Shown: positions 16,482 through 25,158 of the stretch, in pieces
Numbering within the stretch: the first letter of the stretch is position 1
Layout: each line of letters starts with the position of its first letter
Assembly (NCBI GenBank): GCA_963530615.1
Contig: CAUSDX010000011.1
Span: forward strand, 1-45,285
Direction of reading: 5' to 3'
From: JABCPE02 sp963530615
GTDB taxonomy: Bacteria > Bacteroidota > Bacteroidia > Flavobacteriales > Weeksellaceae
DNA length: 45,285 nucleotides
Made by a program: the position numbers and the translations under genes
The notes under the pieces: generated by a model
Told to the model about the DNA's origin: nothing
What the model saw: only the letters and a program-made list of their open reading frames with translations
The model's database searches: none

Positions 16482-18194
16482 ATGACAACAATAGAAAAAG
16501 CAAAAAGTTGGCTTGCAGAAACTTTTGATGAAGAAATCAGATTAAAAGTTCAAAGTTTAATTGATGAAAATTCTTCTGAATTAGAGGATTCTTTTTATAA
16601 AAATTTAGAGTTTGGGACAGGAGGAATGCGTGGGATAATGGGAGTAGGGACTAACCGATTGAATAAATATACTCTTGGACAAGCAACTCAAGGATTAGCG
16701 AATTATTTACGCCAGCAATTTCCACAAGAAGATATTAAAGTAGCAATAGCTTATGATGTCAGAAATAATTCTAAGGAATTTGGAAAAATAGTGGCTGATG
16801 TTTTAACAGCGAATGGGATTAGAGTTCTATTATTTAAGGAACATAGACCTACTCCTGAGCTTTCTTTCACTGTGAGAAATAAAAAATGTCATGCAGGAAT
16901 TGTCTTGACGGCATCTCACAATCCACCAGAATATAATGGCTATAAAGTGTATTGGAATGATGGAGCACAGATTGTACCACCACATGATGCTGCAATTATA
17001 GAACAGGTGCAAAATACTAAATTTGAGAATATTAAATTTAATGGAGATGATAACCTTATAGAGTGGATAGATGATAAGCAAGATGAGGTGTATATTGAAG
17101 CGTGTATGGAAGCATCTCTTTATCAGAATGTTGGAAGGGAGAATTTGAACATTGTTTTTACTTCTATTCATGGGACAACTTATACTACTATTCCAAAAGC
17201 ATTAAAAAAAGCAGGATTTACTAAGGTAGATTTAGTAGAGGAACAGATGATACCAAGTGGAAATTTCCCTACGGTGGATAGCCCAAATCCTGAGGAGCCA
17301 TCGGCTTTAAGGATGGCTATGGATTTAGCAAAAATAAAAAATGCAGATATTGTAATTGGTTGTGATCCTGATGGAGATAGATTGGGAATTGCGGTAAGAA
17401 ATTTAGCAGGAGAAATTCAGTTATTAAATGGAAATCAAACGAATATGATTTTGACCGATTATATTCTAAACCAATGGCAAAAAGAGGGAAAAATCACAGG
17501 TAAAGAATTTATTGGTTCTACAATTGTAACTTCTGATGTGTTTTTTGATTTAGCAAAATACTATGGAGTAGGGTGTAAGGCTGGGCTTACGGGTTTTAAG
17601 TGGATTGGGAAGATGATTAGCGATGCAGAAGGTAAGGAGAAATTTATTTGTGGTGGAGAGGAGAGTTTTGGTTTTATGACTGGGGATTTTGTGAGGGATA
17701 AAGATTCGTGTGGTTCTATTTTATTAGCTTGTGAAATTGCTGCTTGGTGTAAGGCAAATGGTAAGACCATGTATCAGTACATGATAGAGATTTATCAAAG
17801 ATTAGGGCTTTATCAAGAAGGATTAGTGAATATTGTCAGAAAAGGCAAGGAAGGTGCGGAACAAATCAAGCAGATGATGACGGATTTTAGAAATATTCCT
17901 GTGTCATCATTGGCTGGGGCAAAAGTAGTTTTGGTAAAGGATTTTCAAGAACAAACAGTATGGAATTTAGTAAAGAATGAAAAAGTAACTATGAATGATA
18001 TTCCAAAATCTAATGTGCTCATTTATTATACAGAAGATGGTTCTAAAGTGGCAATTCGCCCGTCGGGAACAGAACCGAAAATTAAATTCTATTTTTCAGT
18101 AAAAGATAAAATTTCTTCATTGGAGGAATATATTTCAAAAGTAGATGTTTTAGAAGAAAAGATTGAAATGATTAAAGAAGATTTAGGATTATAA
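16482..18194 (+). CDS. Phosphoglucomutase/phosphomannomutase family protein
   Basis: A 570-aa alpha-D-phosphohexomutase with the four expected parts in order. N-terminal GTGGMRGIMGVG is followed by the phosphoserine loop TASHNPPEYNGYKVYW (Ser near residue 144). The metal loop GCDPDGDRLGIA is near residue 290, the sugar-binding GGEESFGF near 390, and the phosphate-binding RPSGTEPKIKFY near 527. This length is typical of the PgcA/phosphopentomutase-like branch that interconverts glucose 1- and 6-phosphate or related sugars. It lies 21 bp after the glycosyltransferase and ends at a strong terminator, so the two form a sugar-metabolism operon. Confidence 0.93.
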   Translation: MTTIEKAKSWLAETFDEEIRLKVQSLIDENSSELEDSFYKNLEFGTGGMRGIMGVGTNRLNKYTLGQATQGLANYLRQQFPQEDIKVAIAYDVRNNSKEFGKIVADVLTANGIRVLLFKEHRPTPELSFTVRNKKCHAGIVLTASHNPPEYNGYKVYWNDGAQIVPPHDAAIIEQVQNTKFENIKFNGDDNLIEWIDDKQDEVYIEACMEASLYQNVGRENLNIVFTSIHGTTYTTIPKALKKAGFTKVDLVEEQMIPSGNFPTVDSPNPEEPSALRMAMDLAKIKNADIVIGCDPDGDRLGIAVRNLAGEIQLLNGNQTNMILTDYILNQWQKEGKITGKEFIGSTIVTSDVFFDLAKYYGVGCKAGLTGFKWIGKMISDAEGKEKFICGGEESFGFMTGDFVRDKDSCGSILLACEIAAWCKANGKTMYQYMIEIYQRLGLYQEGLVNIVRKGKEGAEQIKQMMTDFRNIPVSSLAGAKVVLVKDFQEQTVWNLVKNEKVTMNDIPKSNVLIYYTEDGSKVAIRPSGTEPKIKFYFSVKDKISSLEEYISKVDVLEEKIEMIKEDLGL

Positions 18195-18197
18195 AAT

Positions 18198-18232
18198 AAA
18201 ACCGAGTAATAAAATACTACTCGGTTTTATTA
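18198..18232. terminator. Intrinsic terminator after the phosphohexomutase
   Basis: An 11-bp stem (18198-18208 with 18218-18228) with a 9-nt loop is followed by TTTTATTATA. It may also act for the convergent lipoprotein gene. Confidence 0.8.
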
Positions 18233-18259
18233 TAGAAAAATTTGAAGTAAAATGAAAAA

Positions 18260-18931
18260 TTATTTTTTCTTACGAGGGATAAACTTTACCTCTTTGACTA
18301 ATTCTTTGAATTTAGCAAATTGTTCTGGAGTAAGAGTTTTTTCTATCACTGCTTTCCTTTGAGCATCAAATTTTTCCCAATATTCTTTTGCTAAGTCGTT
18401 ATTTCCATGATAGATGTCGTGAGCATCATGGAAGGACTTTTCAAAAGCATCATTTGCAGCATTTATTATTTTCATTTGCTCTTCAGAAAGTCCTACTTTT
18501 TGCTGTATTTTTGTTAGAAGTTGGTCATTGTATCTAGGTCTTTTTCTGGTATTTTCTTCTATGAATTTATTGAAAACTATCATCTGTTCGGCGGTAAGGA
18601 CTTTTGCCATTTCCTCAGCTTGTTGAAGGGTAAGTTCTTCATTTTTAATTCCTAATGCTACTCTGTCCATTTTGCCACTTTTTTTAGCAGCTTCTCGGCT
18701 TTCTTCAATTAATTTTTGATATTTAGTAACAATTTCATCAAAATATTTTTCTTTTTCAGTCTCTAATTTTAATTCGGCTTTTACGGAAGAAAAATCTAAG
18801 GGTTGTCTTTTTTGATGTTCTGCTTTTTCTTCTTTTTGATGTGTTTGTTCTTGTTTTTTTTCATCTTTTTGGCATGATACCATTACAACTGATGCTAAAA
18901 GTCCTGTGTAAAATAAATGTGTAATTTTCAT
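18260..18931 (-). CDS. LTxxQ-motif lipoprotein of unknown function
   Basis: A 223-aa protein. The N-terminus is a lipoprotein signal: basic start, hydrophobic stretch and lipobox VMVSC with Cys20. A highly charged linker follows (residues 21-45, Glu/Lys/Gln/His-rich). The rest is predicted helical, with two LTxxQ-type motifs (LTAEQMIVFNKF and LTPEQFAKFKEL), as in the Spy/CpxP-like family of periplasmic proteins, although the order and length differ. It begins 25 bp after the TonB-dependent receptor stop on the same strand and is likely co-transcribed. A link to iron uptake or envelope stress is inference from position. Confidence 0.8.
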   Translation of the reverse strand: MKITHLFYTGLLASVVMVSCQKDEKKQEQTHQKEEKAEHQKRQPLDFSSVKAELKLETEKEKYFDEIVTKYQKLIEESREAAKKSGKMDRVALGIKNEELTLQQAEEMAKVLTAEQMIVFNKFIEENTRKRPRYNDQLLTKIQQKVGLSEEQMKIINAANDAFEKSFHDAHDIYHGNNDLAKEYWEKFDAQRKAVIEKTLTPEQFAKFKELVKEVKFIPRKKK

Positions 18932-18955
18932 ATTTGAAAAATTAAGTTTTTTTAA

Positions 18956-21130
18956 TTAAAATTTATAGTTTACTTGTACGGCAAAATTTCTTGGATCAGT
19001 TCTGTTGATAAATCCACCTCTGTAATAAGCACTATATCCGATAGAATTGCCGAGATTATTTGCAAATACTTTAATTCCGATATTTTTATATATATAGCCT
19101 ATCTGAGCATTGATAGTAGTATATGCATTAAAATCAAGAGGTTTAGTAGCATCAGTATTATGGATGATACCAGCTCTTAATACATGGTCATTAGATGGTC
19201 TTTTACCTACATAATAGATTCCTCCTCCAAAGTTTAATCCTTTTAGTATACCATTGCGGAAGGTGTAATTTACCCAGCCATTTGCGGTATGTTTTGCGGT
19301 CATAATGGGAGCTGAACCATCTACATAACTAGGGCTATTTTTATATTGAGCATCTAAATAAGAATATCCAGCCATGATTTCTAACTCAGGAAGAATTTTT
19401 CCTACTAATTCAGCCTCTATTCCTTTTCTTTTTAAATTACCTGCTAATCCATAGAAAGGTGTATTATTTCCTGAAGTATCTGTGATTCTATATGAAAGAT
19501 TGTTGAGATAAATTCTATAGAAATTAACATTGAATCTCAGTTTTTCATCAAACCAATCTGTTTTGATACCCGTTTCCCATTGTTCAGAGGTAGAAGCTCC
19601 TACTGTTCCTCCATCCAATAAAGGATTATTATTGTTCCTTAAGTCTGTGGAAGTGGTGTAAGAAGCGTAAACATTAATATTTTTAATAGGAGAAATCATC
19701 AGTCCTACAGAAGGATTCCAAGCATATTTTTTCCCTTTTTGGGAGTTTCCGTTAAATTTACTATATCTAATACCTCCCGATAGTTTTACATACTCTGTGA
19801 ACTCCAAAACCTCTTGTGCCATGACACCTATGGTAGGAGTTGCAGCATTAATAGTGCTTCCTGTTTTTTTAATGGTATTTACTTGATTTAATTGTGTAGG
19901 AGTTAGGGTGTTAGTAAAATCTTCTATAGTGTTTATTACATCTATATTTATATCTTTGGAGTAGGTATAAGTTTCTATTTGAGATTGTCGCCAATCAAAA
20001 CCTACTTGGAAAGTATGTTTTAATATTCCTGTTTTAATATTATGTCCTATAAAATCTACTTGGAATACCTTGCTCAAATCTTTACCACCACTTTTTCCTA
20101 CGGTTCTTTTTCTCATTGCATAGTTGATATTGTTTTCTCCTATAGTGTTGAGTCTGCCAGTGGCGAGGGATTCATTTTCATTGTCCATTGCCATATAAGC
20201 GGCACGAATTTTGAATTTATCCGATAATTTTCTATCGGCAGAAATCATATAACTATAAGAAATTTCCTCAGTTCTATCAGACTCAAAACCGAAGAATTTT
20301 TCTTTGACATCATAAATAGCATAAATGCCGTTATTTGCTAGATTGATAGTCCCTCTATTTGGAGTTCTTTCATTGTTAAGGTAATCCATTTGCAAAATGA
20401 ATTCTGTTTTATCATCTGGGCGGAAAGCTACAGATGGATTTACATAAATACGCTCACCTTTTACATGATTTGTGAAAGAATGATTTTTTTGATAAGCGAC
20501 ATTGAGACGAACAGCGACTTTTCCATTTTTATCTAAAACTCTTTGAAAATCTAATGTAGGACGGAAAGTATCCCAACTTCCATAGCGAAAGCCGATATTA
20601 GTTGTATTGATGAATTTTGGAGTTTTTGTAATAATATTAATGACTCCTCCTGGTGAGCCTAATGAGTTTGTAACACCTTGAGTAATAGCTGCTACTCCAC
20701 GGATAACCTGAATACTTTCTACCCCTTGCATATCTGCAATCATGGATCCTCTTCTAAAATCAGAGTTCATTAAAACACCATTTTTTAGCGTTGGAGTACC
20801 TCTATATCCTCTGATAGACATGCTCTCGGCACCGCCTCCATAGGTGCTAAATAATACTACACCAGGGATATTCCTTGCAGCATCAGTGATGGTTAAAGCC
20901 CCCATTTCAGAGATAGCCTTATGAGAAATCACGGAGATATTTTGTACTTGTTCTTGTGGGCTTAAAGGCAAGCGGGTGATGATTTCTAAGCCTTTGGGCT
21001 GTTTTTTGCTTTCGCCGAAAAGTTCTATTTCTTCAATGTCAGATACTTTATTTATGGAATCTTTTTTTACTTGAGCATTGATATGAACGATACCCGAAAG
21101 GGCAAATGCTCCAATGATTAGTTTATTCAT
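18956..21130 (-). CDS. TonB-dependent siderophore receptor
   Basis: A 724-aa outer membrane receptor. A signal peptide ending near HINAQ is followed by a plug domain (about residues 55-170) with NISVISHKAISEMGALTITD, SIRGYRGTP and GSPGGVINIITK. The rest is a 22-strand barrel region of about 530 residues, ending NFAVQVNYKF with the terminal aromatic residue needed for insertion. The plug motifs match the siderophore (FhuA/FhuE/FpvA-like) subfamily, so ferric hydroxamate or a similar iron chelate is the likely cargo, taken up with TonB-ExbBD energy. There is no CarboxypepD-like SusC extension. A -7 element precedes it. Confidence 0.92.
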   Translation of the reverse strand: MNKLIIGAFALSGIVHINAQVKKDSINKVSDIEEIELFGESKKQPKGLEIITRLPLSPQEQVQNISVISHKAISEMGALTITDAARNIPGVVLFSTYGGGAESMSIRGYRGTPTLKNGVLMNSDFRRGSMIADMQGVESIQVIRGVAAITQGVTNSLGSPGGVINIITKTPKFINTTNIGFRYGSWDTFRPTLDFQRVLDKNGKVAVRLNVAYQKNHSFTNHVKGERIYVNPSVAFRPDDKTEFILQMDYLNNERTPNRGTINLANNGIYAIYDVKEKFFGFESDRTEEISYSYMISADRKLSDKFKIRAAYMAMDNENESLATGRLNTIGENNINYAMRKRTVGKSGGKDLSKVFQVDFIGHNIKTGILKHTFQVGFDWRQSQIETYTYSKDINIDVINTIEDFTNTLTPTQLNQVNTIKKTGSTINAATPTIGVMAQEVLEFTEYVKLSGGIRYSKFNGNSQKGKKYAWNPSVGLMISPIKNINVYASYTTSTDLRNNNNPLLDGGTVGASTSEQWETGIKTDWFDEKLRFNVNFYRIYLNNLSYRITDTSGNNTPFYGLAGNLKRKGIEAELVGKILPELEIMAGYSYLDAQYKNSPSYVDGSAPIMTAKHTANGWVNYTFRNGILKGLNFGGGIYYVGKRPSNDHVLRAGIIHNTDATKPLDFNAYTTINAQIGYIYKNIGIKVFANNLGNSIGYSAYYRGGFINRTDPRNFAVQVNYKF

Positions 21131-21158
21131 AATGATTTTAATGTAAATTAAATTTTTG

Positions 21159-21166
21159 CAAATATA
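21159..21166 (-). promoter_or_regulatory. -7 element of the TonB-dependent receptor gene
   Basis: Minus-strand TATATTTG ends 28 bp before the ATG. No clear Fur-box palindrome was recognised around it. Confidence 0.55.
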
Positions 21167-21276
21167 TTATTTTTATTTATTCTAAATAATACTTGGTTTA
21201 AATTTTTTATTGATACAGATATTTTCATAAGAGATAAATGCAAAGTTTTTGTATATTGTGGGCAAAATTTTTTAGT

Positions 21277-22194
21277 TTGAGTACGATACTTACAATTTTA
21301 GGATATAATTCAGCAATACCCACTGTAAAATCAGCTCCTACGGCTCAATTTTTAGAAATGAGCGAAAGAAATTTTTTGATAGATTGTGGAGAAGGGACTC
21401 AAGTACAACTTCGAAGAGTGAAAGCGAAGTTTTCTAAAATTAATCATATTTTTATTTCGCATTTGCATGGCGACCATTGTTTTGGACTGCCGGGTTTGGT
21501 TTCTTCTTTTCAGTTGTTAGGAAGGGAAACTCCCTTGCATATTTATGGTCCAAAAGGAATAAAGGAGTTAATGGAAGTTATATTAAAATTGACAGAAACG
21601 AATAAGGGGTTTGACTTGATTTTTCATGAATTAGAATCAAAAAAATCTGAACTTATTTTTGAAGATAATAGAGTGGAGGTTCATACAATTCCTTTGAAGC
21701 ACAGAATTTATTGTAATGGATATTTATTTAAGGAAAAACCCAAATCTCGGCATCTTAATATGCAGGAGATAAAAAAATATCCAGAGATAGAAATTTGTGA
21801 TTATCAAAATATTAAAAATGGAAAAGATTTTATTTTAAAAGATGGGTATATTCTTAAGAATGAGATTCTTACATTGCCACCAGAGGCTTCGGTTTCTTAT
21901 GCATTTTGTAGCGATACACAATATTCAGAATCCATTGTTCCTATTATAAAAGGAGTGGATTTGCTCTATCATGAAGCAACTTTTTTAGATGAAATGAAGG
22001 ATTTAGCGAAATATACGGGACACTCTACAGCATTAGAAGCTGCAAAAATTGCTCAAAAAGCAAAGGTTAAAAAACTAATTTTAGGTCATTTTTCTAATCG
22101 CTATTCTGATTATACCGAATTTGAGCAAGAAGCGAGGACTATTTTTGAGAATACTTTTGTTCCAGAAACTTTGAAACCGATAAAAATTGGTTAA
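21277..22194 (+). CDS. rnz: Ribonuclease Z
   Basis: A 305-aa tRNA 3'-processing endonuclease of the metallo-beta-lactamase fold. Motifs are LTILGYNSAIPT at the N-terminus, the zinc cluster SHLHGDHCFGLPG (HxHxDH), SYAFCSDTQYSE with the ligand Asp, HSTALEAA, and the C-terminal LGHFSNRY. The frame is open back to an ATG at 21238, but that adds 13 residues the family lacks. The TTG at 21277 gives an N-terminus MSTILTILG like flavobacterial RNase Z, so I prefer it. This makes a TTG start likely. Confidence 0.9.
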   Translation: MSTILTILGYNSAIPTVKSAPTAQFLEMSERNFLIDCGEGTQVQLRRVKAKFSKINHIFISHLHGDHCFGLPGLVSSFQLLGRETPLHIYGPKGIKELMEVILKLTETNKGFDLIFHELESKKSELIFEDNRVEVHTIPLKHRIYCNGYLFKEKPKSRHLNMQEIKKYPEIEICDYQNIKNGKDFILKDGYILKNEILTLPPEASVSYAFCSDTQYSESIVPIIKGVDLLYHEATFLDEMKDLAKYTGHSTALEAAKIAQKAKVKKLILGHFSNRYSDYTEFEQEARTIFENTFVPETLKPIKIG

Positions 22195-22231
22195 GTGTAG
22201 AAGTATATTTATAAAAATATAAACCAAATAG

Positions 22232-22999
22232 ATGATGACAGAGGCTGAAATTTTTGACTTTTTAGATGAAAAAGTAGAGGAATTTAATACTCCAAATTAT
22301 ATAGAAACGGATCCGATACAGATTCCACATCGTTATTCTTTGAAGCAAGATATAGAAATTAGTGGATTTTTTGCATCAATTATTGCCTGGGGGAATAGGA
22401 AATCCATTATCAAAAATGCGGATAAAATGATGGGTATAATGGGAAATTCCCCCTATGATTTTGTGATGAATGCACAGGAGAGAGATTTCTCTATGATAGA
22501 GGGGAAGGCGGTGCATAGAACTTTTAATTCGGAGGATTTTAAGGCTTTTGTTTTTAATTTGAAAAGAGTTTATCAAGAAAACGAGAGTTTAGAACATCTC
22601 TTTTTGCTCCGAGAAGGGGAAGAAAATCATTACCATTCATTGGAGAGATTTAGAAATATTTTTTTAAGTTCGGAATTGCATCGTAGTCATAAGCATATCG
22701 GTAGTTCGTATAAAAAATCAGCATGTAAGAGGCTTATGATGTATTTGCGATGGATGGTAAGAAAGGATAATAAAGGGGTAGATTTTGGAATTTGGGATAA
22801 GTTAGACCCTTTCTATTTGTCTTGCCCTTTAGATGTTCATAGTGGTAATATTGCAAGAAAATTAGGGATTTTACAGCGAAAACAAAATGATTGGAAAGCC
22901 GTAGAGGAGTTGGATTTAAAATTGAGAAAGTATAATTCTCAAGACCCAGCTGTATATGATTTTGCATTGTTTGGTTTGGGAGCTTTAGAACGATTTTAG
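22232..22999 (+). CDS. TIGR02757 family protein (DUF2400)
   Basis: A 255-aa protein of the conserved, uncharacterised TIGR02757 family, common in Bacteroidota. Recognised features are the early DPIQIPHRYSLKQDIEISGF segment with FASIIAWGNRKSIIKNADKM after it, and the C-terminal LSCPLDVHSGNIARKLG and PAVYDFALFGLGA. The helical pattern with a final GLGA resembles HhH DNA-repair glycosylase relatives, but no catalytic lysine signature is claimed. It is likely part of a run of four same-strand genes (21277-23845) separated by 23-40 bp. A second in-frame ATG follows immediately. Confidence 0.85.
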   Translation: MMTEAEIFDFLDEKVEEFNTPNYIETDPIQIPHRYSLKQDIEISGFFASIIAWGNRKSIIKNADKMMGIMGNSPYDFVMNAQERDFSMIEGKAVHRTFNSEDFKAFVFNLKRVYQENESLEHLFLLREGEENHYHSLERFRNIFLSSELHRSHKHIGSSYKKSACKRLMMYLRWMVRKDNKGVDFGIWDKLDPFYLSCPLDVHSGNIARKLGILQRKQNDWKAVEELDLKLRKYNSQDPAVYDFALFGLGALERF

Positions 23000-23022
23000 T
23001 AATTTAATTATTAAAGAAAAAT

Positions 23023-23454
23023 ATGTTTAGTAGAGAAGAATCGGCAAAGATGAGGCAGGAGTTTTGGACTTCTTTTGGGAAATCTTTTCCACGAAAATGG
23101 ATTTTATATCAAACCAAAATAAAGGGATTGAGTTTTAAATTTAATTTTGATACGAAAAAAGCTATGGTCTTGATGGAGATTGAGGGAAGTTTGGAGCATC
23201 GCATAAAATATTTTGAAAAAATGCAATCATTACAAGATATTTTGGAGAGAGATTTTTTGCCCAATGTAGTTTATGCAGAGTCTTATGAGTTGGAGAATGG
23301 CAAGGAAGTTTCTTGCATTTTTGTAGAGAAAAAGGGGGTGTGTATTCATAATAGAGAAACTTGGCAGAAAGCTATGCTATTTCTTAATGAAAATATGATT
23401 AAAATGGAGGATTTCTGGGGAGAATATGAAGATTTTTTTAGAATGGAAAACTGA
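23023..23454 (+). CDS. DUF4268 domain-containing protein
   Basis: A 143-aa protein covering a whole DUF4268 domain. It begins FSREESAKMRQEFWTSFGKSF, has KFNFDTKKAMVLMEIE in the middle and ends EDFWGEYEDFF. In other proteins this domain sits at the C-terminus of nuclease-like fusions, but here it stands alone. Function is unknown. It lies between the TIGR02757 gene and the ArsC-like gene on the same strand, with short gaps, so it is probably co-transcribed. Confidence 0.85.
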   Translation: MFSREESAKMRQEFWTSFGKSFPRKWILYQTKIKGLSFKFNFDTKKAMVLMEIEGSLEHRIKYFEKMQSLQDILERDFLPNVVYAESYELENGKEVSCIFVEKKGVCIHNRETWQKAMLFLNENMIKMEDFWGEYEDFFRMEN

Positions 23455-23494
23455 TTGTGTTTTTTGGATATGAAATTTTTTAATTTTAAATAAT

Positions 23495-23845
23495 ATGAAA
23501 AAAGTATATTTTTTGAAAACTTGTGGAACTTGTAAGAGGATTATGTCTGAATTGGATTTGGATAAATGGGAGAAAAGAGAAATAAAAACAAAAGGTATTT
23601 CCAAAGAAGAATTACAAGAAATGTATGATTTGGCAGGAACTTATGAGGCTTTATTTAGCAAAAAGTCAACCCAAATTAAAGCAAGGAATTTAGATGTGAG
23701 TACACTGCATGAAGATGATTTTAAGGCGTTGATATTGGATCATTATAGTTTTCTGAAAAGACCAGTTTTTATAGATGGAGATAGGATTTTTATTGGAAAT
23801 GATAAGAAAACAGTAGAATTTCTAAAAGAAGAATTTGGGAGATAG
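23495..23845 (+). CDS. ArsC/Spx-family protein
   Basis: A 116-aa thioredoxin-fold protein. The N-terminal TCGTC pair (Cys10 and Cys13) gives the CxxC of the ArsC/Spx group, followed by the GISKEELQEMY segment near residue 38 and the phosphate-loop region FLKRPVFIDGDRIFIG near residue 88. Classic ArsC enzymes use one N-terminal Cys plus a basic triad, whereas Spx proteins have CxxC. This sequence fits the YffB/Spx-like branch, often annotated as arsenate reductase without proof. There are no arsenic-resistance genes nearby. Confidence 0.85.
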   Translation: MKKVYFLKTCGTCKRIMSELDLDKWEKREIKTKGISKEELQEMYDLAGTYEALFSKKSTQIKARNLDVSTLHEDDFKALILDHYSFLKRPVFIDGDRIFIGNDKKTVEFLKEEFGR

Positions 23846-23902
23846 GTTAGTATCTAAATATTAAATTTTATATCTTTACAAATTCAATTCAAAAATATAA
23901 AA

Positions 23903-25093
23903 ATGGAGAAACTTTCAGATAGATTAAACCGATTGAGTTATTCTAAGACTTTCGTGATGACGAATAAAGCGAGAGAGATGAAGGCTCAAGGGATAGATGT
24001 GATTAGTTTGACTTTAGGAGAACCAGATTTTGATGTTCCTATGGATATTAAACAAGCTGCAATAGAAGCTATTCATGAAAATTATAGCCACTATTCTCCT
24101 GTAGCTGGTTTTTTAGAACTTCGAGAAGCAGTTTGTAAAAAACTGAAAAGAGATAATAATTTGAATTATAAACCAAACCAAATTTGCGTTTCTAATGGAG
24201 CCAAACAGTCTATTATTAATGTTATAGCATCAGTAGTGAATGATGGTGATGAGGTGATTTTACCGACGCCTTATTGGGTGAGTTATGATGAAATGGTGAA
24301 GATGATGGGAGGGAAGTCTATTTTTGTACAGACTACAATAGATACGGATTTTAAAATTACAGCAGAGCAATTAGAAAGTGTAATTACACCTAAAACAAAA
24401 GTGTTGTTATTCAGTTCTCCTTGTAACCCTTCGGGAAGTTATTATGAGAGAGAAGAATTAGAAGCGATTGCAAATGTAGTAGCAAAATATCCACAAATTA
24501 CCATTATTTCTGATGAAATTTATGAGTTTATCAATTATGAAGGGAAACATACTTCCATTGCGGAATTTCCACAAGTATATGAACAAACAGCAGTAATTAA
24601 TGGAATGTCAAAAGCTTATGCTATGACAGGCTGGAGAATAGGCTATTCAGCGTGTCCTACATGGTTAGCCGCAGCTTGTGATAAAGTTCAGGGGCAAGTG
24701 ACTTCTGGAGCGAATACAATTGCCCAAAGAGCATCTATCAAAGCATTAGAAACAGATCCTGCAGAATATCGCTACATGATTGATACTTTCGGAAAAAGAA
24801 GAGATTTGGTTTACGATATGATTAAAGAGATTAAAGGATTTAAGATAAATAAACCCAAAGGAGCGTTTTATATGTTCCCAGATATTTCTTATTATATCGG
24901 AAAAACATTAGATGGTGTGGAGATTAATGATTCTGATGATTTTGCAATGTTTTTATTAGAAAAAGCTCATGTGGCTACAGTAGGCGGGGTTTCTTTTGGG
25001 GATAAAAATTGTATTCGTTTCTCTTATGCTACATCGGAAGATGTTTTGGTGGAAGCAATGAGAAGAATTAAAGAGCTTTTAGATAAATTTTAA
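23903..25093 (+). CDS. Aspartate-type aminotransferase (PLP-dependent)
   Basis: A 396-aa fold-type I aminotransferase, branch I-gamma. Motifs are SLTLGEPDFDVP near residue 36, SNGAKQSIINVI (phosphate loop), SSPCNPSGSYY (the usual NPTG-type site), ISDEIYEFINYEG, and the Schiff-base lysine in MSKAYAMTGWRIGYS near residue 235. These strongly match the bacterial aspartate/prephenate aminotransferase family. Whether it uses aspartate or prephenate is not settled. It is followed by a strong shared terminator and the convergent aromatic-pathway gene, so a role in phenylalanine and tyrosine formation is a reasonable guess. Confidence 0.9.
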   Translation: MEKLSDRLNRLSYSKTFVMTNKAREMKAQGIDVISLTLGEPDFDVPMDIKQAAIEAIHENYSHYSPVAGFLELREAVCKKLKRDNNLNYKPNQICVSNGAKQSIINVIASVVNDGDEVILPTPYWVSYDEMVKMMGGKSIFVQTTIDTDFKITAEQLESVITPKTKVLLFSSPCNPSGSYYEREELEAIANVVAKYPQITIISDEIYEFINYEGKHTSIAEFPQVYEQTAVINGMSKAYAMTGWRIGYSACPTWLAAACDKVQGQVTSGANTIAQRASIKALETDPAEYRYMIDTFGKRRDLVYDMIKEIKGFKINKPKGAFYMFPDISYYIGKTLDGVEINDSDDFAMFLLEKAHVATVGGVSFGDKNCIRFSYATSEDVLVEAMRRIKELLDKF

Positions 25094-25115
25094 TGTAAAA
25101 AAATTTATTGGTATT

Positions 25116-25155
25116 AAACTCGGTCTTATTATTTTTTATAAGATCGAGTTTTTTG
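25116..25155. terminator. Shared intrinsic terminator
   Basis: A 14-bp stem (25116-25129 with 25138-25151, one G-U pair) and an 8-nt loop are followed by a T-rich tract. It sits between two convergent genes and can serve both. Confidence 0.8.
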
Positions 25156-25158
25156 ATT

